Shown in pieces: positions 50,955-58,817 of a stretch of DNA of 64,000 bases; positions within the stretch are counted from its first letter, which is position 1; every line of letters starts with the position of its first letter. A program made the position numbers and the translations under genes. The notes beneath the pieces were generated by a model. That model saw only the letters and a program-made list of their open reading frames with translations. It ran no database searches and was not told where the DNA came from. Source of the DNA: Austwickia sp. (GTDB taxonomy: Bacteria > Actinomycetota > Actinomycetes > Actinomycetales > Dermatophilaceae); the NCBI GenBank assembly GCA_016699675.1, contig CP064985.1:1674001-1738000 (forward strand), written 5' to 3'.

Positions 50955-51698
50955 ATGGACGCGCGTGACGGAGCGCCGTCGCGAAACCCCGTGACCGAGC
51001 TGCGCGCCTTCTTCGCCGCCGCGCTGGTCAATCCCGTGACGCGCGACCACCTGGACACACCGGCGCAGTGGCGCCGCCGCCAGATCGTGGTCGCCATCAC
51101 GCTGGTGCTCGGCGCGGTGACGCTGGGCCGCGCCCTCGCCGTACAGCCTGGTGACCCCCTCTTCTACCCCGCGACCCTCGCCGTCGCGGGCATCTGGGCC
51201 GCGGGGGCGTTCGCGTCCGGGAAGCTGCACCTGGGCCGGGCGCACACGCGCACCGGCACCGAAGGCGGCCGCGCGGTGCTGCAGGGCTTCCTGCTGGGCG
51301 CCCTGCTGCTCGCGATCTTCTGCGCGGGCGCCCTCGTCGTCGGGCGGATACCGGTGCTGCGGGAGCCGGTCGAGAACCTGCTCGACCATGCCCGATTCGG
51401 ATCGCTGGCGGTCGTCGCGATGATCACCGCCGTGAACGGCATCGCGGAGGAGCTGTTCTTCCGGGGGGCCGTTTACGCGGCGATCCCCAAGCGGTTCAAC
51501 CTCGTCGGCTCGACGATGCTCTACGCCCTCTCCACGGTGCTCTCCGGCGTGCCCCTGCTGACCTTCGCCGCGGCCGCGCTCGGCCTCCTGACCGGCGCCC
51601 AGCGCCGCGTGACCGGGGGCGTGCTGGGCCCGATCGTCAGCCACCTGACCTGGTCGCTGGGGATGCTCTTCCTGCTGCCGCACGCCCTGGCCGTGTAG
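50955..51698 (+). CDS. CPBP-family intramembrane protease-like protein
   Basis: A 247-aa membrane protein of the CPBP (Abi/Rce1) family. The catalytic EELFFRG motif (EExxxR) is present, and a later histidine lies in IVSHLTWSLGM. About six helices. Family members include CAAX-type proteases and self-immunity proteins. GAAGGGA is about ten bases before ATG 50955. The 167-bp gap before it contains repeated GGGTTC runs but no gene. Confidence 0.85.
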   Translation: MDARDGAPSRNPVTELRAFFAAALVNPVTRDHLDTPAQWRRRQIVVAITLVLGAVTLGRALAVQPGDPLFYPATLAVAGIWAAGAFASGKLHLGRAHTRTGTEGGRAVLQGFLLGALLLAIFCAGALVVGRIPVLREPVENLLDHARFGSLAVVAMITAVNGIAEELFFRGAVYAAIPKRFNLVGSTMLYALSTVLSGVPLLTFAAAALGLLTGAQRRVTGGVLGPIVSHLTWSLGMLFLLPHALAV

Positions 51699-51728
51699 TC
51701 CTGTTCCCCGACGATCCGAGGAGTCCTC

Positions 51729-53219
51729 ATGTCGCGCACCGCCCTGGTCACCGGAGCCAGCGGGTACGTCGGGGCGCAGCTGGTCCCGCAGCTCCTGGCC
51801 CAGGGCTGGGACGTGCGCGTGCTGGCCCGCACCCCCGATCGGCTCCCCGCCGCCTGGCGGGACCGGGTCGGCGTCGTCGAGGGCGACCTGGGTGACCGGG
51901 CCGCGCTCGCGGACGCGCTGCGGGACGTCGAGGTGGCCTGGTACCTCGTGCATTCCATGGACGGCAAGGGCGGGTACGCCGAGCGGGACCGGCGCCTCGC
52001 GGAGGGTTTCGCCGCGGCAGCCCGGGAGGCGGGCGTGGGCCGGCTGATCTACCTCAGCGGACTGCACCCCCGCGACGCCCGGCTGTCCGAGCACCTCGGC
52101 TCCCGCGTCGAGGTGGGCGAGATCCTGCTGGCCTCGGGCGTGCCCACCGCGGTCCTGCAGGCGGGGGTCGTGCTCGGCGCGGGGTCGGCGTCCTTCCAGA
52201 TGCTGCGCCACCTGACCGAGCGGCTGCCGCTCGCCTTCGGCCCGCGCTGGCTGCGCAACCGCATCCAGCCCATCGCGATCGACGACGTGGTCTTCTACCT
52301 CGTCCGCGCCGCCGACCTCCCGCCGGACGTCAACCGCACCTTCGACGTCGGGATGCCCGAGGTGCTCACCTACGCCGCGATGATGAAGCGGTACGCCCGG
52401 GCCACCGGCCTCAAGCCGCGGCACATGGGCGCCGTGCCGGTGCTGACCCCCGGCCTGGCCAGCCACTGGGTAGGGCTGGTCACCCCGGTCCCGTCCGGCG
52501 TCGCCAAGCCGCTCGTGGGCAGCCTCATCAACGACGCCGTCGCGCACGAGGACGACGCCCGGACCGTCCTGGGGGTGCCGGAGGGCGGGCTCACGTCGTA
52601 CGACGACGCCGTGCGCGCGGCGGCCACGACGTACGACCCGAAGCGCTGGGGACGCACCGCGACGCGCGTCGGCGCGGGCGTGCTGGCCTGCGCGGTCGCG
52701 GGCTCGGTGCTGACGACGCCCGATTCGCCGTGGTACCGCGCGCTGCGCAAGCCCGCGTGGCAGCCGCCCGCGGCGGCGTTCCCGATCGTGTGGACCGCCC
52801 TCTATGGCACCGTCTGGGCCGCCGGCAGCAGCGCGATCTGCGAGCTGGCCGAGTCCGACGCGCCGGGGCAGGGGCCGGAGGCGGCGCCCCGGCTGGGCCG
52901 CGCCCTGGCCGTCAACCTCGCCCTCAACACCGCCTGGAGCGGGCTGTTCTTCCGGGCTCACACGCTGCGCACGGCCGCGGTCGGGGCCGGCCTGCTCGCC
53001 GCGAGCTCGGCGGACCTGGCCCGCCGCGCCGCGCCCACCGGGGCAGGGAAGGCGGCAGGGTTCGGGGCGTACGCCGCCTGGTGCGCCTTCGCGACCGCCC
53101 TCACCGCCGAGGTGGCGCGCCTCAATCCGCCCTTGCGACCCGGGTCCCGAGCCTTGCCCCGATCGGTGCCCAGACTCGTGTCCCGGGCCGGCGCGTTCTG
53201 GCGGGGGAAGTCGCGATGA
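51729..53219 (+). CDS. SDR-TspO fusion protein
   Basis: A 496-aa fusion. Residues 1-300 are an atypical SDR (VTGASGYVGAQLVPQLL; IYLSGLHPRDARLSEHLGSR) like the protein at 40.7 kb. Residues 315-475 are a TspO/MBR domain: SPWYRALRKPAWQPP, PIVWTALYGTVWA, NLALNTAWSGLFF, with about five helices. TspO binds porphyrins and, as CrtK, is found in the carotenoid/photosynthesis cluster of Rhodobacter, where it takes part in oxygen/light control. Fusion with an SDR here suggests a membrane sensor or tetrapyrrole-handling role. GAGGAG lies 5-6 bases before ATG 51729. Confidence 0.9.
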   Translation: MSRTALVTGASGYVGAQLVPQLLAQGWDVRVLARTPDRLPAAWRDRVGVVEGDLGDRAALADALRDVEVAWYLVHSMDGKGGYAERDRRLAEGFAAAAREAGVGRLIYLSGLHPRDARLSEHLGSRVEVGEILLASGVPTAVLQAGVVLGAGSASFQMLRHLTERLPLAFGPRWLRNRIQPIAIDDVVFYLVRAADLPPDVNRTFDVGMPEVLTYAAMMKRYARATGLKPRHMGAVPVLTPGLASHWVGLVTPVPSGVAKPLVGSLINDAVAHEDDARTVLGVPEGGLTSYDDAVRAAATTYDPKRWGRTATRVGAGVLACAVAGSVLTTPDSPWYRALRKPAWQPPAAAFPIVWTALYGTVWAAGSSAICELAESDAPGQGPEAAPRLGRALAVNLALNTAWSGLFFRAHTLRTAAVGAGLLAASSADLARRAAPTGAGKAAGFGAYAAWCAFATALTAEVARLNPPLRPGSRALPRSVPRLVSRAGAFWRGKSR

Positions 53220-54547
53220 GCACCGTGGTCGTCGTCGGGGCGGGCCTGGCCGGGTTGCGCTGCGCCGCGCGGCTGGCCGAGCTGGGCCACGACCCCGTGG
53301 TGTTGGAGGCGGCTGACGAGGTCGGCGGGCGACTGCGCACTGATCGCATCGACGGCTACCTGTGCGATCACGGCTTCGCGGTGATCAACCCCGCCTACCC
53401 GGCGCTGCGCCGCTGGGTCGACGTCACGGCCCTGGACCTGCAACCGTTCCGGGCCGGGCTGCTGGTGCGCACGGACGCCGCCGCGGACCTGGCCGTGCTC
53501 GCGGATCCGCGCCGCGAGCCCGGGCTCCTGCCGGCCACGCTGCGCAGCGGCTACCTGGACCCGCGGGAACTGTCCGCCCTGGCGCGCTGGGCGGCGCCGG
53601 TGCTCGGACCGGTGCGGCGCCTCCTGGGGGGCCCGGACCAGCCGCTGGCGGAGTCGTTCGACGCAGCCGGCCTGACCGGACGCCTGCGGCACGAGGTCCT
53701 CGACACCTTCCTCGCGGGGGTTCTGGTGGACTCGCACGGCACGACGTCGGCGACGTTCACTCGACTGTTGGTGCGGATGTTCGTGCTGGGCTCGCCGGGT
53801 CTGCCCTCCCGCGGGATCGACACGCTGCCGCGGCTCATGGCGGCGGCGCTGCCGACGCCGGTGCGCACCGGCGAGCCCGTCGAACAGGTCAGCCGCGCGG
53901 GTGCGGGGGTGGTGGTTCGTACGCCGAGTGCGAGCTACGAGGCCGCCGCCGTCGTGCTGGCGACCGCCCCCGCGGCGCTGCCGCCGCTGCTCGCCGGGCT
54001 GGAGGGGTCGCCGGCGGGCCGCCCCGCTGGCGCAAGCGGTCTCGGCGACCTGCGGCCCATGCACGGGCTGGTGACCTGGTGGTTCGCCACCGACGAGCCG
54101 CCGCACCGGCTGGCCATGCTCGCCGTGGACGGCCGCCGCGGGCCCGGCCGGCTGCTGCCCGGGCCGGTATGGAACGCCGCGGACGTGACCGCGGCCGCCC
54201 CGACGTACGCCCCCGCCGGCCGGCACCTGGTCCAGGCGACGACGCTGCTCGACCGGCCCGACGTACCGGCGGGCGAGGCGGACGTGCGGCGCCATCTGGC
54301 CGAGATCTACGGCCGCGACACCGCGGGCTGGGAGGTCGTGGCGCGCCACGAGATCCGCGACGCGCTGCCGGCGATGCCGCCGCCGCTGCGGCCGCGCTTG
54401 GAGCTGGCGATCAGTCCCGGGGTGTTCGTGTGCGGTGACCACCGCGACACGGCGTCCATCCAGGGGGCCCTGGTGTCCGGGCAGCGCGCCGCCGACGCGG
54501 TCGCGACCGCGCGCACCGGTGCGCCCGCCGGCTCGACCCCGAACTGA
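53216..54547 (+). CDS. FAD-dependent oxidoreductase, CrtI/PPOX-like
   Basis: A 443-aa flavoprotein. VVVVGAGLAGLRCAARLAEL and EAADEVGGRLRTDRIDGYLC bind FAD; the C-terminal SPGVFVCGDHRDTASIQGAL is typical of the amine oxidase/carotenoid-desaturase superfamily. It resembles neither CrtI nor CrtU closely, so it may be another carotenoid-modifying or porphyrin-related oxidase. ATG 53216 overlaps the SDR-TspO stop (ATGA), so the two are coupled. Confidence 0.85.
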   Translation: MSTVVVVGAGLAGLRCAARLAELGHDPVVLEAADEVGGRLRTDRIDGYLCDHGFAVINPAYPALRRWVDVTALDLQPFRAGLLVRTDAAADLAVLADPRREPGLLPATLRSGYLDPRELSALARWAAPVLGPVRRLLGGPDQPLAESFDAAGLTGRLRHEVLDTFLAGVLVDSHGTTSATFTRLLVRMFVLGSPGLPSRGIDTLPRLMAAALPTPVRTGEPVEQVSRAGAGVVVRTPSASYEAAAVVLATAPAALPPLLAGLEGSPAGRPAGASGLGDLRPMHGLVTWWFATDEPPHRLAMLAVDGRRGPGRLLPGPVWNAADVTAAAPTYAPAGRHLVQATTLLDRPDVPAGEADVRRHLAEIYGRDTAGWEVVARHEIRDALPAMPPPLRPRLELAISPGVFVCGDHRDTASIQGALVSGQRAADAVATARTGAPAGSTPN

Positions 54548-54624
54548 ACGCCGGGCCGACCGGGCGGTGGGCCCTGAGACCGGGGCGGCCGGGCGTCAGA
54601 CCAGACGCCCGGCCGAGCGGGGCG

Positions 54625-55131
54625 TCAGCTCATGTCGACGACGGCGTGGTCGCCCTCCGGCGCGGTCCCTCCGGTCGCTAACGCCTTGACCAGGCCGATG
54701 ACCTGGACCACCTTGCCGGGGCTGTCCCAGTAGTGCGCCGTCTCCGTGGTCACCTTGAGCAGGGCGACGTCCGGGTCGTCGTGCTCCAGCCCGAAGTAGG
54801 CCTTCGCGAACGGCGACCACATCTCCTTGTTCTTGGCGACGTCGTGGACGATCTCGCCGCGGCCCGCGAGCGAGACCCACCGGCCCTCCTCGGTGTACGC
54901 GACGTTGCACACCGCATCCGCGCGGACCTGCGCCGCCAGGGGCCCAATCGCCCGGCAGAAGAACCACACCGTGCCGTCGAACTCGCTCTCCTGGCAGGCC
55001 AGCGGGCGGGACACCAGCAGGCCGTCCTCGTTCCTCGTGGTCACCATGGCGGTCCGCTGACCCTTGATCAGCTCGACGACGTGCTCCACGGCCTCGCGGT
55101 CGGTCCTGGTGGGGGTGGGCTGGTCGGTCAT
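54625..55131 (-). CDS. Pyridoxamine 5'-phosphate oxidase-like (general stress) protein
   Basis: A 168-aa split-barrel FMN-binding protein of the general stress protein 26 group. RTAMVTTRNEDGLLVSRPL and GRWVSLAGRGEIVHDVAKNK are typical, and WSPFAKAYFG follows. FMN or F420 is the likely cofactor; substrate unknown. ATG 55131 has GAGGAG five bases upstream. Convergent with the last carotenoid-arm gene. Confidence 0.88.
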   Translation of the reverse strand: MTDQPTPTRTDREAVEHVVELIKGQRTAMVTTRNEDGLLVSRPLACQESEFDGTVWFFCRAIGPLAAQVRADAVCNVAYTEEGRWVSLAGRGEIVHDVAKNKEMWSPFAKAYFGLEHDDPDVALLKVTTETAHYWDSPGKVVQVIGLVKALATGGTAPEGDHAVVDMS

Positions 55132-55348
55132 GAGGACTCCTCGCGTTCGGCGGTACGGGTGTGGGGAGTCAAACACGGCCGGGGGACGGGCGCCCGGGTG
55201 AGACGGCCGTCGTCCTGGTTGCCGACGGAGCCGCAGGTGGCGACCCGAGCAGGACGGGCAACCTTAGACACGCGACGGGCGTGGGCGGTTCGGCCAGAGA
55301 GGGCCGCCCGGCCGGGCGGGAGGCGTCGCGCAGGGCTGGCTCGACGAG

Positions 55349-55422
55349 TTATCCACAGCACGACCGTTCACGACCTGCCCTTTTGGTGCCATGGCACCCT
55401 TTGCGCAGGTCACGAACGGTCG
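55349..55422. repeat. DnaA-box-like site and nested palindromes
   Basis: TTATCCACA (55349-55357) is followed by two 18-bp arms (55361-55378 and 55405-55422) that match as inverted repeats at 16 of 18 positions. Between them is the perfect 14-bp palindrome GGTGCCATGGCACC (55385-55398). The rest of the gene-free stretch 55132-55665 shows nothing I can name. Confidence 0.75.
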
Positions 55423-55665
55423 CATCCCGTGATGCCACGCTTCGGAGTCTGACGGCGAAAATGCGCTCTGGACGGCGCTCCGCGCCCGGCCGAGGGGGCG
55501 GTCATGTCGCCCTGTTCCAGCTCGAGATCGCCTGTCACCGTTACCATTTCAGGACAGATCGACCGTTTGTCGGCTCGCGCCGCCCAGTGCGCGGGCTGCC
55601 GCCAGCTTCTCGGGGACCCGCTGTGACCGCCGTACTCGCCAGGCCATGCCCGTAAGACCGCGCCC

Positions 55666-56910
55666 GTGCCGCCGCAGACCGCGCTCGTGACGTCGCGCCG
55701 TACGTCTCGTCGCGCCGACCGACGCCGTACCGCTGGCCGCGACGACCGAAGCGGGACCGCCGCTCGGCCGCCGCGCCGCCGGGGCGGGCGCCTCGGCCTG
55801 GTCCTGTCGCTGACGCTGGCCCTGTGCGTGGCCGGCCTGGCCGGCTGCGCCGGCGAACCTTCTTCCGGCTCCTCCGACCCGTCGTCCGGCGCTGCCGACG
55901 CGGCGGGCGGGACCGGCGCGTCCGGCTCGGGAGCGAGCCGGGCTGCCGACGCCGGCCCCACGCCGACGACCCCCGCGGTGACCCGCCCCACCCAGGCGAC
56001 GGTGACCGTCTACGGCCCCGACGTCGACGCGCCCGGGGCGTTGCTGCCGATGGTGGTCACGGCACACGGGACGACCGAGCAGGAGGGCGTGGAGTTCGCG
56101 GTCGCAGTGGCCGGCCAGGCAGGCACGTGCGAGGGCCCGAAGTGGCGGCACGCCGACGGCCTCTCCCAGAAATGCTGGGTCACCCTCCCCGCGGCCCCCG
56201 GAAAGACGCAGGTCACCGCGACGGCGAGGCTGAGCGGGCCCGGCTGGGTCGCGCAGGCGGCGGGCGGCACGTACGGCGTCGCGGCCACGGGACCGCCCGC
56301 CATCGCACCCTCCCGCGAGGAGCGCGACCGGACCCGTCGGTGCGGCAACACGACGGACGAGGTCTGGCTGACCTTCGACGACGGGTTCGAGTCCGCGGCG
56401 GCACTGCACGCGGTAGTGGACCGGCTGACCGCGGCCGGCGTGCGCGGCCGGTTCTTCGCCGTGGGCACGTGGGCCCGCTCGAATCCCGCGCTGGTGGCGG
56501 AGATTCGGCGCCAGGGCCACCTCGTGGAGAACCACAGCGGCAGCCACCAATGGCTCAACACGCTGGGGGACGCGGCCCTGCGCACGGAGATCGCCAACGG
56601 CCCCGCGGCGGACGAGCCGCGGCTGTTGCGACCGGGGTACGGCGGTGGGGTCTTCACCAACCGGGTCCGCGACGCGGCCGCCGAACTCGGATTGGGGCTG
56701 TGCTTCTGGACCGTCGATCCGCGGGACTGGGCCGGCCCCACGGCCGACGTCATCACCTCGCGCGTGCTGGTGGGCGACGCGAAGACGCCGCCGGTCGCGG
56801 CGGGGGGCATCGTGCTGTTCCACATGACCGGCGCCCACACGGCGGAGGCCCTGCCCCGCGTGATCGAAGGCATCCGCGCGAAGGGCCTGACGCTGGCGGC
56901 GCTTCGATGA
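55666..56910 (+). CDS. Lipoprotein polysaccharide deacetylase (NodB domain)
   Basis: A 414-aa exported enzyme. A basic N-terminus and hydrophobic stretch end in the lipobox LAGC (Cys near residue 62), so it is probably membrane-anchored outside. A Gly/Ser/Ala linker and a beta-rich domain (about 105-210) precede the NodB domain: TFDDG (motif 1), ENHSGSHQW (motif 2, HSGSH rather than HSxxH-P), RPGYGGG (motif 3), WTVDPRDW and VLFHM. It removes acetyl groups from cell-wall or surface polysaccharide. GTG 55666 is used; GTG 55687 is possible. Confidence 0.88.
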   Translation: MPPQTALVTSRRTSRRADRRRTAGRDDRSGTAARPPRRRGGRLGLVLSLTLALCVAGLAGCAGEPSSGSSDPSSGAADAAGGTGASGSGASRAADAGPTPTTPAVTRPTQATVTVYGPDVDAPGALLPMVVTAHGTTEQEGVEFAVAVAGQAGTCEGPKWRHADGLSQKCWVTLPAAPGKTQVTATARLSGPGWVAQAAGGTYGVAATGPPAIAPSREERDRTRRCGNTTDEVWLTFDDGFESAAALHAVVDRLTAAGVRGRFFAVGTWARSNPALVAEIRRQGHLVENHSGSHQWLNTLGDAALRTEIANGPAADEPRLLRPGYGGGVFTNRVRDAAAELGLGLCFWTVDPRDWAGPTADVITSRVLVGDAKTPPVAAGGIVLFHMTGAHTAEALPRVIEGIRAKGLTLAALR

Positions 56911-56987
56911 CCCCCGCGCCCACGACGACGCCCGCGACGACCCCCGCCCTGGCCACGACCCCCGCACCCGCAACTCAGGAGTGAGTC

Positions 56988-58784
56988 ATGGAGGAACGAC
57001 GACTGGGCAGCGGCTACCTTCTCGACCACCAGGTGGGCGAGGGGGCCAGCGGGCAGGTCTGGCTCGGCAGCGACCGGGCCAGGCGGCCCCGGGCGGTCAA
57101 GCTGCTCCGCCACGAGCTGGCCCACGACGCCGCGGTCGTGCAGCGCTTCGTCCAGGAACGCAGCCTGCTGGAGTCGATCCACCACCCGAACGTCGTCCAG
57201 GTCCACGACCTCGTCGTCGAGGGCGGCACCCTGGCCATCGTCATGGACTACGTCGACGGCCCCGACCTCGCCACGGTGCTCGCCGAGCGCGGCACCCTGG
57301 CGCCGCTGGAGGTCGCGGAACTCGGCCGTCAGGTCGCCGCCGCCCTGCACGCCGCGCACAGCCGAGGCGTCGTCCACCGCGACGTCAAGCCCGCCAATGT
57401 CCTCGTCGAGACCGCCACCGGGCAGGCCCGGCTCACCGACTTCGGCGTCGCCAAGATCGTCGACACCGCGCAGCACCAGACCATGCTGCTGGGGACGCCG
57501 CTCTACCTGGCCCCCGAGCTCATCGCCGGCGCGGCGCCGACCGGGGCGGCCGACGTCTACTCGCTCGGCCTGACCCTGTACGAGCTCCTCTGCGGCGTCC
57601 CCGCTTTCGACAAGCCGTCCCAGGCGGCGCTGCTGCACGCTCACACCCGAGAGAATCCCGGCCGGCCGGACGGCGTCCCCGACCGGCTGTGGGCGTTCCT
57701 GACCCGAATGGTCGCCAAGGACCCGGCCGAGCGGCCCACCGCCGCCGCGGTCGCCGACGCGCTGCGGGCGCTCGAACCCGACTGCCGCCGCGTACCGGCC
57801 GCCCCCCGCCGAGCCGCTCCGCCACCGACGGTGCCCGTCCCCGGCGCGCCGGCGGCGGCCAGCGGGGAGCCCGTGGCGTCCGGTGCGGGTGCCGTCGGTG
57901 CGACCGGTGTCGCCGGTGCGACCGGTGTCGCCGGTGGGGCCGGTACGCCGGCCGACCCGCAGGCGACCGTGCTCGGTTGGCCCGCCGACACCGCCGCTAC
58001 CGTCGGCCCCGGGGCCGCCCACGCGACCCCGACGCTCGGTGCCGATCCGCGGACCTCTCCGGTGGCGCCGCTGGGCTTCGCGGGCGCCAGCGTCGCCCCG
58101 GCCAGGCCCCCGGCGCCGGCGTCGCAACTACCACCGGCCGGGGGGCGAGGCCGGCTGGTCGCGGGGATCGTCGGCGGCCTGCTGCTCGTCGGCGCGGCCG
58201 CCGTGGGCGGGATGAAGTTGGCCTCCTCCGGTTCGGGGGGCGGGGGCGCGAGCACCCCCGCGGTGGTGGCGGCCGTGGCCGGCACCAGCGCCACCCCGAC
58301 GACCTCGGCGACGTCGCAGGGCCCCACCTCGACCACCGCCACCCCGTCCACGACGACGTCCACCAGGCCGACGCCGACGCCCACCACGCAGACCGCCGAT
58401 CTGCCGGCCCCCGACGCGCGCGAGGCCGACGCCACGGTGATGGCGTACTCGAACCGCTTCGTCAGCGGGAATCTCACCCGCGGGGACATGCCGGCGCTGT
58501 TCACGGAGTCCGTCGAGTGGTACCAGGTCACCACCAGCCGGTCCGGGCTGTACGACCGGCTGGCCTCCATCGACCTGGTCAAGCACCGGCAGACGTACGA
58601 CGCCCCGCGCTACACGACGTACGTCGGTCCGCTCACCTACCAGGGTGAGCCGGCGGCGCGGATCTCGTACCTGGTCAGCTACCACAAGCCCGGCGACTCC
58701 GGGACGGTCAAGGTCAGCTACACGGTGGTCCGCGGCGCCGACGGGCGCAGCCGCATCGCCGCCGTGTCGGAGCAACCCGTCTGA
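56988..58784 (+). CDS. Transmembrane Ser/Thr protein kinase (PknF-like)
   Basis: A 598-aa Hanks-type kinase. G-loop GEGASGQV (17-24), K38, catalytic HRDVKPANV (130-138), DFG 151-153 and APE 175-177 are intact. A long Ala/Gly/Pro/Thr linker leads to one helix (about 388-410, LVAGIVGGLLLVGAAAVGG), a Thr/Ser-rich stalk and a 110-residue extracellular NTF2-like sensor domain. CAGGAG is seven bases before ATG. It is followed 33 bp later by an FHA-ABC exporter, matching the pknF-Rv1747 pair, so that exporter is its likely substrate. Confidence 0.93.
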   Translation: MEERRLGSGYLLDHQVGEGASGQVWLGSDRARRPRAVKLLRHELAHDAAVVQRFVQERSLLESIHHPNVVQVHDLVVEGGTLAIVMDYVDGPDLATVLAERGTLAPLEVAELGRQVAAALHAAHSRGVVHRDVKPANVLVETATGQARLTDFGVAKIVDTAQHQTMLLGTPLYLAPELIAGAAPTGAADVYSLGLTLYELLCGVPAFDKPSQAALLHAHTRENPGRPDGVPDRLWAFLTRMVAKDPAERPTAAAVADALRALEPDCRRVPAAPRRAAPPPTVPVPGAPAAASGEPVASGAGAVGATGVAGATGVAGGAGTPADPQATVLGWPADTAATVGPGAAHATPTLGADPRTSPVAPLGFAGASVAPARPPAPASQLPPAGGRGRLVAGIVGGLLLVGAAAVGGMKLASSGSGGGGASTPAVVAAVAGTSATPTTSATSQGPTSTTATPSTTTSTRPTPTPTTQTADLPAPDAREADATVMAYSNRFVSGNLTRGDMPALFTESVEWYQVTTSRSGLYDRLASIDLVKHRQTYDAPRYTTYVGPLTYQGEPAARISYLVSYHKPGDSGTVKVSYTVVRGADGRSRIAAVSEQPV

Positions 58785-58817
58785 CCCGCGGGTGACGTCG
58801 AGGGGGAGGGGCAGTTC

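Noticed and set aside
50805..52961. 718-codon minus-strand frame over the CPBP and SDR-TspO genes
   Set aside because: Composition is shadow-like and no domain is visible; the two plus-strand genes have clear motifs and ribosome sites.
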